Below are positions 54,411 to 64,000 of a stretch of 64,000 bases of DNA, piece by piece. The notes beneath the pieces are model-generated. The model was not told the DNA's origin and did no database searches. It saw only the letters and a program-made list of their open reading frames with translations. Source of the stretch: Odontocerum albicorne (taxonomy: Eukaryota; Arthropoda; Insecta; Trichoptera; Odontoceridae); the NCBI GenBank assembly GCA_949825065.1, contig OX463848.1:24646986-24710985 (forward strand). Reading direction: 5' to 3'. The position numbers and the translations under genes are program-made. Every line of letters begins with the position of its first letter. Position 1 is the stretch's first letter.

Positions 54411-54654
54411 AATGCCATACATTTTTTTTTATTTCTTTTACTTTTGGGAATAACATTAAATATTTTTAATAATAGGTTAACTGTTAAGACGATCAAAAAT
54501 TATGAACTAGGAACTTATGTTATAAATTAATTAAAGAAGAACAATTTGAGATTGTTTGCGCATGTCGAAAGAAAGAGCTGTGAAAGCTTGATAAAATAAT
54601 CGAAATTGCAAACGAGAGTGACAGTCGTGAAAAAGAACGATTGAGGAAAGTAAC

Positions 54655-55240
54655 GTTGTATTTACTTAACATTTTTATTCCAAATACAATCTGACGGGCT
54701 TATTTCCAGGCGGCAATCTCTTCCAACCAACCAGATAAAGTAAATGAAGCAAGTTACGTGGTCACATAAATAATTCAAATGACTATCCATCCCCACGAAA
54801 TCCATAAACACATACGTGAGTATATGCCCATGAACCCCACAAAGACGGACAATCACCCGAACATTATTTTTCATATAAAGTGAGATATCATCAATCAAAA
54901 GGAAAGGAAGGGATGGTGGACAGGAAAGGAACACGTTATTTTACTGACTAGAAATTAAGATTTTTTTCAGTCGCTTCTTAAAGCATGACGGAGCGAGTCT
55001 TATATTGGTTTGTAACTGATTCCAGTCTCACTGCATGGACAGTAAAGGACGACTGGAAAGGCCAATAGACAATCTCTGTTTGAGCGTAGCACTAATCCAT
55101 GATTGGAAAGACGAAAGGGGGTGGGACAGTTAAGGATATTATACAATAGGAACAGTATGTAAATTTGGCGTCTATTTCTAACATTCAACCAGTTCAATGC
55201 CTTCTGGTATGAAGTTATATGATCGCACTTTCGTAGGTTG
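54655..55240 (-). pseudogene. CR1/L2-like LINE 3' end
   Basis: Minus strand: CDHITSYQKALNWLNVRNRR, QIYILFLLYNILNCPTPFRL, then SNHGLVLRSNRDCLLAFPVV and (frame shifts) SLRHALRSD. This matches the conserved end of CR1/L2-like ORF2. The 3' untranslated region continues to TCTGGTTGGTTGGAAGAGAT TGCCGCCTGGAAATAAGCCC, then GTCAGATTGTATTTGGAATA. The final part matches the tail of SINE A. Confidence 0.75.
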
Positions 55241-55249
55241 AAAATAAAT

Positions 55250-55430
55250 GTTGTATTAAGTGAATCAGATTTGATCGAAAGAAAGGTTAGGAGTTTGAAG
55301 GAGTTGTATGAGAATGTGTATGGATAATGAGGAAGCAAAACATATATGATATATCTTGATAGACATGCCTGGTAGAAATGTCGTCCCTACCTACCCCGTT
55401 AGAAAAGTGACGTGATGCTATATATTTACA
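55250..55430 (+). repeat. LINE X terminus
   Basis: GATCGAAAGAAAGGTTAGGA, GTATGGATAATGAGGAAGC, then CCCTACCTACCCCGTTAGAA and GTGACGTGATGCTATATAT. Confidence 0.55.
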
Positions 55431-55499
55431 GAGCCCTTTTATTATCACCATCGGCTCAAGTTAACTACCAACAGATAGGGATGAGAAAATAATACAAAA

Positions 55500-55850
55500 A
55501 TTTCAAATCATGTTTTACTAATAAACTCTTCGTCATACGAGTACTTAACATTTTTAAAATCTATGTTGGTAATCGCATCGCAATCATGGATATATTCAAA
55601 GCAGCACGAAAGAGTTCTCGCAACAAAAATTCTTCGCAGAAAATAGACCATCACATGTTGAGACAAAGGTACAATCTGAAACTCGACAGCCTCTATTCGT
55701 ATAACAAAGATAGTGTTACTGCCAACCAGATTGCGTTCACAACACCTTCTTTGGTAGATGTGTTTCAAGACAGAACTTTGTCAACCACTAATCGCTTGAT
55801 ATTCAGGATATCGATCCAGCAAAAGGTTAGAAACCAGTGGTACTTTTAGG
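55500..55850. other. Unassigned segment with overlapping ORFs
   Basis: Two ORFs (55586-55849 plus; 55768-55508 minus) show no domain I can name. Neighbouring LINE X pieces make a retroelement origin likely. Confidence 0.25.
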
Positions 55851-56225
55851 AACAAAAAAAGGATGAAAATAAGATTAATGCGATAGAAATTAGAGTGTTT
55901 ATTGGAAAGAAAATTCAGCTCTTACGATGAAGATAAGAACATTGAAACAGTTCGGTACCGTAAAAAAAACGAGTGTAGAAGCATTTACAAAAATACTCCA
56001 TAATATTAGAGAAGGTACGATAAGTATGGGTAGGCTTATAAAAACCGTGGCACGGCCAAATGAATCAAATTCTGAAAGTTGTTAGAGTTCTATAAAAATA
56101 TGTTTTGCATGACGAGGTGTTTGAAAGTGGCAGAAACGAAATATGCCTGCAAGGATAGACCGAAGTGGAGATCTGTTCACTCTGCTTGCCTCAATATGCA
56201 TGACGAGCTGGTGATGATTCATTAA
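55851..56225 (+). pseudogene. LINE X 3' relic
   Basis: AAAATAAGATTAATGCGATA GAAATTAGAGTG encodes the KINAVEIRV block; the terminus GATCTGTTCACTCTGCTTGC with CTCAATATGCATGACGAGCT follows. Frames are broken. Confidence 0.6.
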
Positions 56226-56489
56226 TTTATACCCTATTTGTCAAGTTAAAATATGGTTAAAAGTCTAAATGACAGAATGCACCATTTATTTTTTTCCGTA
56301 CTAGTTAATGAATTGTTTATTGTTTACTTTAGTTTCATTTCATTTCAATTCGATTGAGTTTTTATTCTTGTAAATTATCACATAAAACCTAAATCAGATG
56401 GTCTTATAAATTATTCATAAAAATAAAGAAACCATGATGTCATTTCAGTTAACATTTCGTATACTTTAAAGTTTTAAAGAAATGGGCGG

Positions 56490-56645
56490 CGTGTCCTTGA
56501 ATACAGCTCAGAGACATTGTAGTTTTTGTATGAGATGGTGAATTGATGTAGAAGATAAGAAATACGTGTTTTACGATAAGAAAGTTTGGCGCTCTCTCCT
56601 TTCTGCATACCCCGATAGAGAGACGGTATGTTGGTATGTATGTAT
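56490..56645 (+). repeat. LINE X terminus with (TATG)n end
   Basis: TGCATACCCCGATAGAGAGA CGGTATGTTGGTATGTATGT ATG. Only the last 150 bp of the element. Confidence 0.6.
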
Positions 56646-56789
56646 GAAATTATTAGATGACTGCAAAAAGAGCTGAAGATGCTAAAAGGAATCACAACGA
56701 GCTAATGATACTAGAGAAGCAGCAATACGATGATAACACGAAGCAGCATAAAGACAAATACCGCGTTATATTGAAAACAAAATATTTTT

Positions 56790-56965
56790 ATTCTTTGCCG
56801 GTTATTTATTACCAGTGCCGGTTATTTATTACTAATTATTGCTGGTTATTTATTACTAGTGATCAATAAAGTTTAAGATTTTTTCTATCTAACATTTTAT
56901 ATATTTTCTATCTATCATAGTATAGTATATTTTTTCTATCTATCATAGTATTTATACATTTTGTT
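56790..56965. repeat. Two short local repeats
   Basis: GCCGGTTATTTATTAC (three copies, 56796-56860) and TTTTCTATCTATCATAGTAT (three partial copies, 56880-56950). Confidence 0.8.
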
Positions 56966-57366
56966 CATCCCTGGAAAATAAATAACGTGGTTGGGGGTAG
57001 GAGGAAGCGTACTTTCATGGCGCGTTTCTTCTATTATGTGTTCTCAAGTGTCGCACACAATATCCTAGGAATAGCCCGCTGTCGCGCAGCCAACTGCCGA
57101 GCGGGTGCGCTATAACACCTTATCATACTAACTGTCATCTCCTAATAATCGTATATCGTTATAATTTTATTGCATTACAGTTTGTTTATTTGTAGGCTTC
57201 ACTGTCTGTTTGCATGGTTTGTTAGATGATTCTTTCAGACAAATAGAATTCCTAAATAAATTAGTATAATAAATTATTTTAATTAATTATTTTAATCAAA
57301 TACAGGAGTATTGTGATGTTTAATAATGTTAAATTTGCTAGAACACATTTTTTTCCAAACTCGCTT

Positions 57367-57475
57367 TGTTGTACTGAAATCTTACACTAAGAAAAATAAT
57401 GTAAGACGACGAAGACATTTGTTGTACTGAAATCTTACACTAAGAGAAAAATAATGTAAGAGGACGGAAACTTTA
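57367..57475. repeat. Tandem duplication, about 58-bp unit x 2
   Basis: TTGTTGTACTGAAATCTTAC ACTAAGA and AAAATAATGTAAGA occur twice. Confidence 0.9.
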
Positions 57476-57544
57476 GTAGATAACTTGCTGACGACGAACG
57501 TTAAACACACCACAGACAGCACACAGAAAGACCTTCGGAACCTG

Positions 57545-57755
57545 TCTGTAGTTTGTAAGATGCTTGTCTTTCAGCCTGGAGGTTACGGGCTCAATTGTCG
57601 TTAGAACCCGATTTATTTTAAAGAATATTCCTGTGTAGTTTTCCCTTTAGGCCATTTTAGTGCCTTTCTAATAGGTTATAAAGAATTGTCATATGACAAT
57701 AAACCCACCAGGTTATACTGTATACAGTAAAAGTGTAATACAACCCAATAGAAAT
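57545..57755 (+). repeat. tRNA-derived SINE (family A)
   Basis: GTTTGTAAGATGCTTGTCTT, GGAGGTTACGGGCTCAATTG (B box), TTCCTGTGTAGTTTTCCCTT, GCAT..CATATGACAATAAA and CCCACCAGGTTATACTGTAT. The 5' end of the A box is missing. Confidence 0.8.
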
Positions 57756-57809
57756 CTATTAATTTTGGAAAGGTTTTTTCCCATCACACTTCACGGGTGC
57801 CAGAATACA

Positions 57810-58186
57810 GTTATGTGATGGACGCATATCCTGTTTTTTTTGTCCATCAAGTGAACTCAAGGATCAAGTCTCTTATCAATATGATACATACACTTTAAGA
57901 TTAGAAGCACTGCACAGATCGGTGATTTGAGATTTCTGAAACTTTACATTATATCGTTGTCTTAATATGTTCGTGGAAACGCTCCCAGCCCCTAAAGAGA
58001 AGTGGAGCGATAGAAATATTTAGTTTCTTCAACTGAAATATATGTTATCTGTCCACATGTACCCTTTTCTCCTACGCTCTAAATTGAAAAGTGATGATGA
58101 TATATCTATCACCAAAACGGGTATATTAAGGATTCATAAGGTGTATTTATTCGTCATCATCATTTACTCCCGCCTTGCGACATAAT
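57810..58186. mobile_element. Second copy of the MITE found in mariner
   Basis: Starts GTTATGTGATGGACGCATAT and ends GCGACATAAT. Internal blocks (TCCATCAAGTGAACTCAAGG; ATATATGTTATCTGTCCACA; ACCCTTTTCTCCTACGCTCT) match 39701-40163 in order. It is about 85 bp shorter. Confidence 0.75.
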
Positions 58187-58229
58187 ACTCCATCTGACAA
58201 TTGAAATTTACCATGATTATGGCTGCGCC

Positions 58230-58665
58230 CCTTTTTGGGAGCAGGCTGTCAAGAACAAAGCGACAGTAATAAAAACTCTCATTCGTTTCACCGTTAGCCC
58301 CATTGGTAAGTGGATATAACTGGAACACCGAGACAGCTACACCTGTTTATTTAAAGGTCACTTGCAGCATCCGATCACGTATAGGATTCCATCTGATCAG
58401 AAAGCGGGTGGCTGCAGGTGACATCAGGAATAAAAAGCGCGACGTCAGGTATCCTCAAGGTCTTGTGGTCAGATTTGATCATGGTGCAATCTCCTACACT
58501 CCAGCTAGATTCCGAACAGCGGACCTCGCCCAGTCTTAATATGTCCAGCCTGAACAGTGTCAGGCTGCTGCAAGGTCCTTACATTGAAGGTATCCGTACC
58601 CAATTTCCATTTCATGGTCAAAAAATGTTCCGAGGCGATCTATGGCTGTTACGAGTATGCTTCTT
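58230..58665. other. Unassigned segment adjoining a LINE relic
   Basis: GC-richer than its flanks (GGTGGCTGCAGGTGACATCA; GCCTGAACAGTGTCAGGCTG, which folds into a short hairpin). Two overlapping plus ORFs show no domain. It may be the 3' untranslated region of the LINE to its right. Confidence 0.3.
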
Positions 58666-58669
58666 TTTT

Positions 58670-59165
58670 GTGTGACGTGTCCGACCTCTCAGACGTTGGC
58701 GATCACTTTTGAGAGAATGTCTGTCTTTAGTGGCACCAAAATATCTTCTCAACTGTTTGAATATACTATATGTCTATTCGCGAATGTTGCTTAACTAAGA
58801 TAGACGAATTCTACCGATTCCACGTCGACCCTCAATTTTGCTCATCATTTTTGATTTAATAAAGATACAGTTTTCTCCTCTCATTATATGAGCCAGATAA
58901 CATAGAAAACCTTTCGGCATTTAATAGTTTTTAAAAAGACTCGTTTTACACTTGATCGAAGTAGCACACCTACGTTCGATTCAACAAATAAGTTATGAGC
59001 ATTATTCGATGAATCCGCATTCGAATGATTCTAGCTTATTTAGCATTATTGCCTGCATGGTCCATGTCTCAACACCATAAAGTAAAATATATCATATATA
59101 GCACTTAATCATGCGTTGTTTCAGATTCAAGTTACTATTGCAGAAATCTGACCTCATCTTGAGAA
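58670..59165 (-). pseudogene. LINE RT C-terminal relic, third family
   Basis: Minus strand: ILLYGVETWTMQAIMLNKLE and SFECGFIE, then GFLCYLAHIMRGENCIFIKS and KIEGRRGIGRIRLSWLSNI. This matches 'TLLYGCETWTL....KRLESFEMW..RR...ISW', 'FLGHIMRGEKY..LQLI..GKIEG.RG.GRRR.SWL.N.R'. It ends KVIANV-stop-EVGHVTQK. Stops and shifts abound. Confidence 0.75.
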
Positions 59166-59261
59166 ATCCTACACGTGTTATTATGGTTGTAACTATTACA
59201 GGTTATTAGTAATAAAATAATTAAAAAATTATATCTTTCACTTAACAAAATACAACTTTGC

Positions 59262-59420
59262 AGATTTATTGCCATTTTGAACTATTTTTAATCTTAAAAA
59301 TATATATGTGGAAAATGGACTAGGGTCCTTAATTGATTATTGTTTGGATTCAAGAAATCAGAATTCAAACCCGAAAGCCCCGGGTGGAAGACAAACCAAC
59401 TAAGTCACGTCGTATATGTT
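59262..59420 (-). repeat. tRNA-derived SINE (family A), decayed
   Basis: Minus strand: CGACGTGACTTAGTTGGTTT and CCGGGGCTTTCGGGTTTGAA (head), then a diverged body and a tail with AATGGCAATAAATC. Confidence 0.65.
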
Positions 59421-59504
59421 GTGTTTATGTCTTAAAAATAGTAAAATAAAGTATAAAGCACATATTCTGTAAAATACCCTTTATGGCGACTTTTTAAATG
59501 TAAT

Positions 59505-59790
59505 AAAAAATATAATGGTACTCTTCTTCAACCAATTAATCAAGCCTTATTATCTTCAACCGATTAATTCAGTCTTCGGGTTTAAAACCACTGGGGCTAG
59601 CACGGAACTCAAAGTAAGTCATTTACGTGTTGAAAATACTATCCTATACGTGAAGAGGTAACAACACTAAGTCAAGTCAGAATATAACTATCAAACGATC
59701 TCTTTTATAAGACTGGATGATTGGGAATCTAGCCCAAAACCCCCACGTAGAAGCCAAGCATATTACCAGCTAGGTAACTAATATGCAATT
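59505..59790 (-). repeat. SINE-A-like fragments
   Basis: Minus strand: TTAGTTACCTAGCTGGTAAT and GTGGGGGTTTTGGGCTAGAT TCCC (head), and separately AGTGGTTTTAAACCCGAAGA with AATCGGTTGAAGATAA. Both pieces are decayed. Confidence 0.45.
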
Positions 59791-59867
59791 ATATTTTATG
59801 TATAATTTTAATTATGAATTTATCTTTAATTATCAACTATGTATATAATATATAATGGCGCCGATAA

Positions 59868-59960
59868 TAGTACCTTAGATGGCCTAGCTGAAATACAGTA
59901 AACTACTATAAGTTTAACTCAACTTGTATATGAAAATAAAATTCGGGCCATTTTTAACAG
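59868..59960 (+). repeat. SINE-A head fragment
   Basis: TTAGATGGCCTAGCTGAAAT, then AAGTTTAACTCAACTTGTAT; a weak match to A and B boxes. Confidence 0.35.
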
Positions 59961-61030
59961 TCATCGCTTCAAATTAAATGTCGAAAGAGAGTACTTTCTT
60001 TTTACCAAAAGTTTAAAAAATAAAGCAGTATTTGTATTTATGAGAGATGTTAATTCACCTACAAAAATTACTTTTAACTTCAATTAATTCAATAAAAATC
60101 TATTGTTTTACTAAATTAAATAAATTGAAAAAAAATGTAACAAACTTTTTTATAGCTATATAACTTTTGAAATTGAAGAAAAATTCAAGTAAAATAAATA
60201 TTTTATAAATTAATTATATTTTTGTTTACCTCCTAGTATATTAAAAGAAAGCACTCCAGTTTTTTTTCTTAACTTTAGAAACTTAAAAACTTTTATGTTC
60301 ATTAAAAAAACAGTTTTACATTATCGCAAAACACTTTTGTAACTACAGTAGGAAGAAAAATTGGTTATTTAATTTTAAATGTCTCGAAAAAGCCTTTAAG
60401 ATTAGAAATTTTCTCAGAGTAGTTCGATCGAAATAGTTAATACGTCCTATCAACAAAGTGCCTCTCAAGTCCTCACAGAATTCCGAACTCTCGATATAAA
60501 GATACACTTGTAAAGATTAGCTATACATTGGAAAACAATTCCGTAAGTTAAGCGGAAACAATCAACGGTAAAAGCTCCGACAATATCAAAAGCTCACTCC
60601 AAACTGATATCGAGCGGAGCTTTGCACTCGGGAGGAAAGCGTGAGGACGTCACGCTGTAGTACAATACTCGCCTTGCAGAATTTCATGTGCGAATTTCTT
60701 CTGAATCGGTGTGGAATGTGAGGAATGAAAGCTAGGGGAATATTGAGATGTGAAGGGAATTTGTGATAAAATTTCGTTTTAATATATTAATTTTCGTGAG
60801 ACTTCTCTCGGAATGTTTGGATTTTTTTCAAGCTTTTTTCCAGTCAAGTTGTTAAGAGTAACCATTAATTAATTAATGAAATAACGTGTTGTTTTATTTT
60901 TGTAAATCATATATACAAACAATACAATTTCAAAACAAATTAAGTAAATTTGATCTTGGCAAAATAATGCTTAAACCTTGTATCTATGAATAACGAACCT
61001 TAGAATCTTGTTTATACACGTGAACTTTTA
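59961..61030. other. AT-rich stretch with one GC-richer patch
   Basis: No gene is recognised. Around 60600-60740 (ATCGAGCGGAGCTTTGCACT; GAAAGCGTGAGGACGTCACG) composition is more balanced; ACGTGACGTC-like motifs are seen but nothing proves a promoter. Confidence 0.35.
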
Positions 61031-61208
61031 AATATTTAGGTATGAGGTGGAATGTGAAAGAAAGTGGTTGAGGTTTGCGGAGAACTAATAATATTTAGGT
61101 ATGAGGTGGAATGTGAAAGAAAGTGGTTGAGGTTTGCGGAGAACTAATAATATTTAGGTATGAGGTGGAATGTGAAAGAAAGTGGTTGAGGTTTGCGGAG
61201 AACTAATA
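61031..61208. repeat. Tandem repeat, 59-bp unit x 3
   Basis: AATATTTAGGTATGAGGTGG with AATGTGAAAGAAAGTGGTTG AGGTTTGCGGAGAACTAAT is repeated three times without change. Confidence 0.97.
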
Positions 61209-61735
61209 ATAACGCGTCAATATTATAGCAAATATTTTTAATAAATATGAAGCTATGCTTATCTTTGTTTTGCTTAATGTTGATATTTCTCTAGTCTTGC
61301 TTGCTTGTAGTGTTGATGCGATCGTGTCATCCATTTAGCATCCGCAGTATTTTTTGCTGTCATCTTTTTATTTTAATCAATAAGTCTGTTAATTTAAATT
61401 AAATATTTGTCTTACAGAAACAATAAAAAATAAATCTTTAAGTTACGAGTATATTAACAAAATGGTGAGTCGGGAAATCTTAAAAAATGTAAATTTGAAT
61501 TAAACGAAACTCAAAATAAAGTGTATACCAAGGGGTATTAAAAAATGTAGTATTGTTTTTTTTTAATAAATGCGTTGTTTTAATGATTACTTAATTTTTC
61601 GTTATAAATTTGGATTAGGCTCTTTCTAATATTTTTAAAACATTAGGGTAAAATTATTAAAGAGATTTGACGAAAAAATTTCTTGAATAACTCTTTTTAC
61701 TCTCAATATATTTAAAAAAATGTATTAGTTAAACC
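61209..61735. other. AT-rich stretch without recognisable gene
   Basis: Nothing supported is seen. Confidence 0.45.
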
Positions 61736-61739
61736 GTTG

Positions 61740-62115
61740 GATAGCAATTGTCTTTTGCGTTTAGGATTACAGTTAGTAACCCCTTTTTCATCCCTCGTTA
61801 GTGATGTTTTGAAAAATGGCGTCACTTTCTCCATATTAACTAAATCTTCGCATATTTTAAACGGAACAGTTATACTTTGTGTTACGCGATCATAAACATG
61901 TGGAATCCATTTTCTTTACATATTTCCAAATTTTCCAGATTTTTTAAGGTACCTTTTTACTGTCAATCCCCTAGTTTCTTTGATAATTGATGAATTGATT
62001 GGGTTGGATCTGCCTCGACTTTATCAATTATTTTTAGTTTATTAATTTTTCTTGGTCTTTTAATTCCAGGGATCCGTCCGATATTAAAATTTTCAGAATA
62101 TTTTTTTTAAATAGT
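61740..62115 (-). pseudogene. mariner-like transposase relic
   Basis: Minus strand, across frames: IIDKVEADPTQSIHQLSKKL (linker 'VE.DPTQS...LA..L'), LKKSGKFG, KWIPHVYDRVTQSITVPFKI and CEDLVN, then PFFKTSLTRDEK (family 'PFL.RIVT.DEKW', first catalytic Asp). Ends were not found. It differs from the other mariners of the window. Confidence 0.5.
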
Positions 62116-62432
62116 CTGGACACATACGAAGGTTTATAATGTCACTTTACATATTACATAATCCCTTTCTTGCAACTGTTGTACTTTTATTTTGATAATA
62201 TTGAAATGACAGTATATATTAAAAAAATGATTGGTATAAAGGCCTCCATTGTAAAATTCTGAAAAAGAATGTTGAATTTTTGCTCTACGAGTATTTAATA
62301 AAACAATGAACATACATATAAAGAAAACACATGCACGTCGGCCAACGGACCCTTTGTCTATGGAAAAGTGAAACACACTGCAACTAAAAAACGGATATTT
62401 GAATATCTATTAACAGAAAACATTATATATAT

Positions 62433-62597
62433 GAGGTGCATGGCCGCGCGGTAACGCACTGGACTTCCGTGCGGAAGGTCGTCGGTTCGAACCCTGCACT
62501 GTGCTACTCCCTTCGAACGACACAAGCACTTTTCCACCTAGTGTTCGAGGGTATAAGGATACTTATGACTTCGTTCATATCTATTCTTTAAAAAAAC
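62433..62597 (+). repeat. tRNA-derived SINE (family B)
   Basis: GTGCATGGCCGCGCGGTAAC (A box), GGTCGTCGGTTCGAACCCTG (B box), GCTACTCCCTTCGAACG, CCTAGTGTTCGAGGGTATAA and TCATATCTATTC followed by an A-run. The head looks like a tRNA with a good A and B box, but the acceptor stem is not formed and the tail is shared with the 54.1-kb copy, so it is a SINE. Confidence 0.85.
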
Positions 62598-62599
62598 TA

Positions 62600-64000
62600 T
62601 TACCCACCAAATTAATTTATTTACATAGCAACAATATAAAGCGAGTACGAATGATTTGTGAATATCATAATTGAGTATTAATTTTATATTATACAAGCAT
62701 TCTAACTCATTATAAACTGCTCTCTTGCACTAGTATATGGTATATATTTTTTGTTCAACCGTAAATTCATATCTCCTTAACAAATATACTACTTGCTATA
62801 GTTATTTTATGTCTTGTAATCGTTTCAATAAGTAACAGCTGTCAAATGATATTTGAGCAATATAAATGTTCTTACTATGACATTGATTAAAAAATAATTA
62901 TTCATCATCAATTACGAAAAACCTTAACGTTACATACATACGCAAATGAAATGTGTTTATCATCTTAATTGGGAGTAGAAGTGTTGTAGAAATGTTTTGG
63001 GATATGCTGATGTGGATAGAAGTTGGAAGGATTATGAGAGAGGATAGGGATAACATAGAAGCAGAAGTGAATAAACTTTGTGTCTCTCTGTCAAGTTTAG
63101 CCTGCGAGGCCACGCAGTTTACAGGGTGTGTCCGCTAGTCGTACACTGACAGCTACTTAGAGTCAAAGGTGAAGAGTTCGAGATGGCAGTGGACTAGGGG
63201 CTGATTACTTTCTAAGCAACCAGTACTGTCCAAAAGGTATTACCGTTTTCCATCTCACAACACCTTGTGTATTCAAATACAGGTATAATGCATTGTTTAT
63301 GCCTTGAAGGCGTATAACTTTGTATTTTTTTTAAATTACACTCCCGTACATCGAATTTTTACATCCAGTTACTTTTGTAAGACAAAAAATACAAAATACC
63401 GTACGAAAAAAGTTAGAAAATGTCTTATTTAGGAAAAATAAATCTTGGGAAATTGTAAAAGTAGATATCTTCCAAATGGCCAGTGAGATACTGAGCGGAA
63501 TTTCAAGCTGTATTTCAGGTTACTTTGAAAGTTTTACAACTTCCTTATTTCGTGATCGGAAGTTCTCTTTTATTTGGAAAGGTTAAATAACTAAAGGTGA
63601 TGGCCGGACGTAAAGTTTTAAGAGCTTTACTTAATATTGTGTTAGTTGTGTTGCCATTAATGAAACAGCCTTTTATCCTTGTTATATGCTATATTTCTGA
63701 AAAGTAAAGCTTGCCAAAATAATGTTGAGAGTACATAATTCACATGTCCTAATTGAAATTTTTTATTGAAATAAATAATGACAGCTTTAACTTTCACGGC
63801 TGTTACTCTTTCGTTAGTGGGTTTCAGGCTGGATCCCAAATAATACCTAAAAACGCCCCTATCTAGTTAATAATATGTTAATGAGGTTGTTGTTACCTCT
63901 ACGTGAACTACTTTCTTAGAACAGCGGTTCTTCATTCTAAATTTGATTTTCGGGACTAATAGAAATATGTTAACCTGTGTTGAGAAGTTATCAGTTAACC
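62600..64000. other. AT-rich stretch without recognisable gene
   Basis: No supported gene is seen. The segment 62975-63100 has a weak resemblance to a LINE X 3' end (GATGTGGATAGAAGTTGG) but is too diverged to call. Confidence 0.4.

Noticed and set aside
60560..60760. Possible promoter or enhancer patch (GAGGACGTCACG)
   Set aside because: Only a composition change and a CRE-like word are visible; no gene start lies nearby to give it meaning.
62433..62500. Possible functional tRNA gene
   Set aside because: A and B boxes are good, but the acceptor stem does not close, and the following 90 bp are shared with a second copy at 54.1 kb, so it is a SINE.
1..64000. Search for an operon-like or cooperating multi-gene system
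   Set aside because: Apart from one partial host gene, every recognisable coding remnant belongs to a separate mobile element in mixed orientations; no conserved gene cluster is present.

Overview
The window is an AT-rich, repeat-dense stretch of an animal genome. It is almost certainly insect and most likely lepidopteran. The reasons are an intron-split claudin-family gene, many tRNA-derived SINEs, decayed LINEs, Penelope-like elements (PLEs), a TTAA-flanked piggyBac element, mariners and hAT elements. The species call is inference. Nothing bacterial is present.

Host genes: only one gene can be supported. It lies on the minus strand at 7667-8616: two exons of a claudin/PMP22/stargazin-like four-transmembrane protein, with clean splice sites and a matching reading phase. 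The rest of the coding sequence is not visible and probably lies beyond position 1. The first visible exon starts with an acceptor, so a 5' exon must lie at higher coordinates, and part or all of the window to the right may be its first intron.

Transposon archaeology, left to right. 1-7.6 kb: SINEs and remnants of one abundant LINE family (here LINE X). 9-11.4 kb: a LINE Y 3' end and a CR1/L2-like reverse transcriptase relic. 11.9-17.3 kb: a PLE on the minus strand (RT block 16.3-17.2 kb, GIY-YIG block 12.0-13.1 kb) split by about 3.2 kb of GC-rich DNA carrying an intact 430-codon LINE ORF1 with zinc knuckles but no ORF2. The GIY-YIG part is interrupted again by a hAT MITE with a perfect 8-bp duplication. 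17.5-19.2 kb: an internally deleted piggyBac with both TTAA sites. 20-36 kb: LINE X, LINE Y and CR1 fragments, a fold-back MITE, SINEs and PLE terminal repeats with a hammerhead-like core. 36.6-37.4 kb: an internally deleted hAT. 39.1-40.9 kb: a nearly full-length but dead mariner with perfect inverted ends and a MITE inserted in its gene; a second MITE copy is at 57.8 kb. 45.5-46.1 kb: a deletion-derivative mariner. 53.0-53.5 kb: an 8 x 60 bp minisatellite. 54-55.3 kb: a SINE nested in a SINE beside a CR1-like LINE whose 3' tail matches the SINE tail. 58.7-64 kb: LINE and mariner relics, SINEs, and unassigned AT-rich DNA.

No system of cooperating genes is visible. The most interesting items are the ORF1-only LINE, the PLE terminal repeats with hammerhead-like motifs (one pair arranged as a palindrome), the layered insertions that give a relative chronology, the LINE/SINE shared tail, and the glycan-rich extracellular insert in the claudin-like gene. 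Coordinates of decayed repeats are approximate (about 20 bp) unless target duplications are given.
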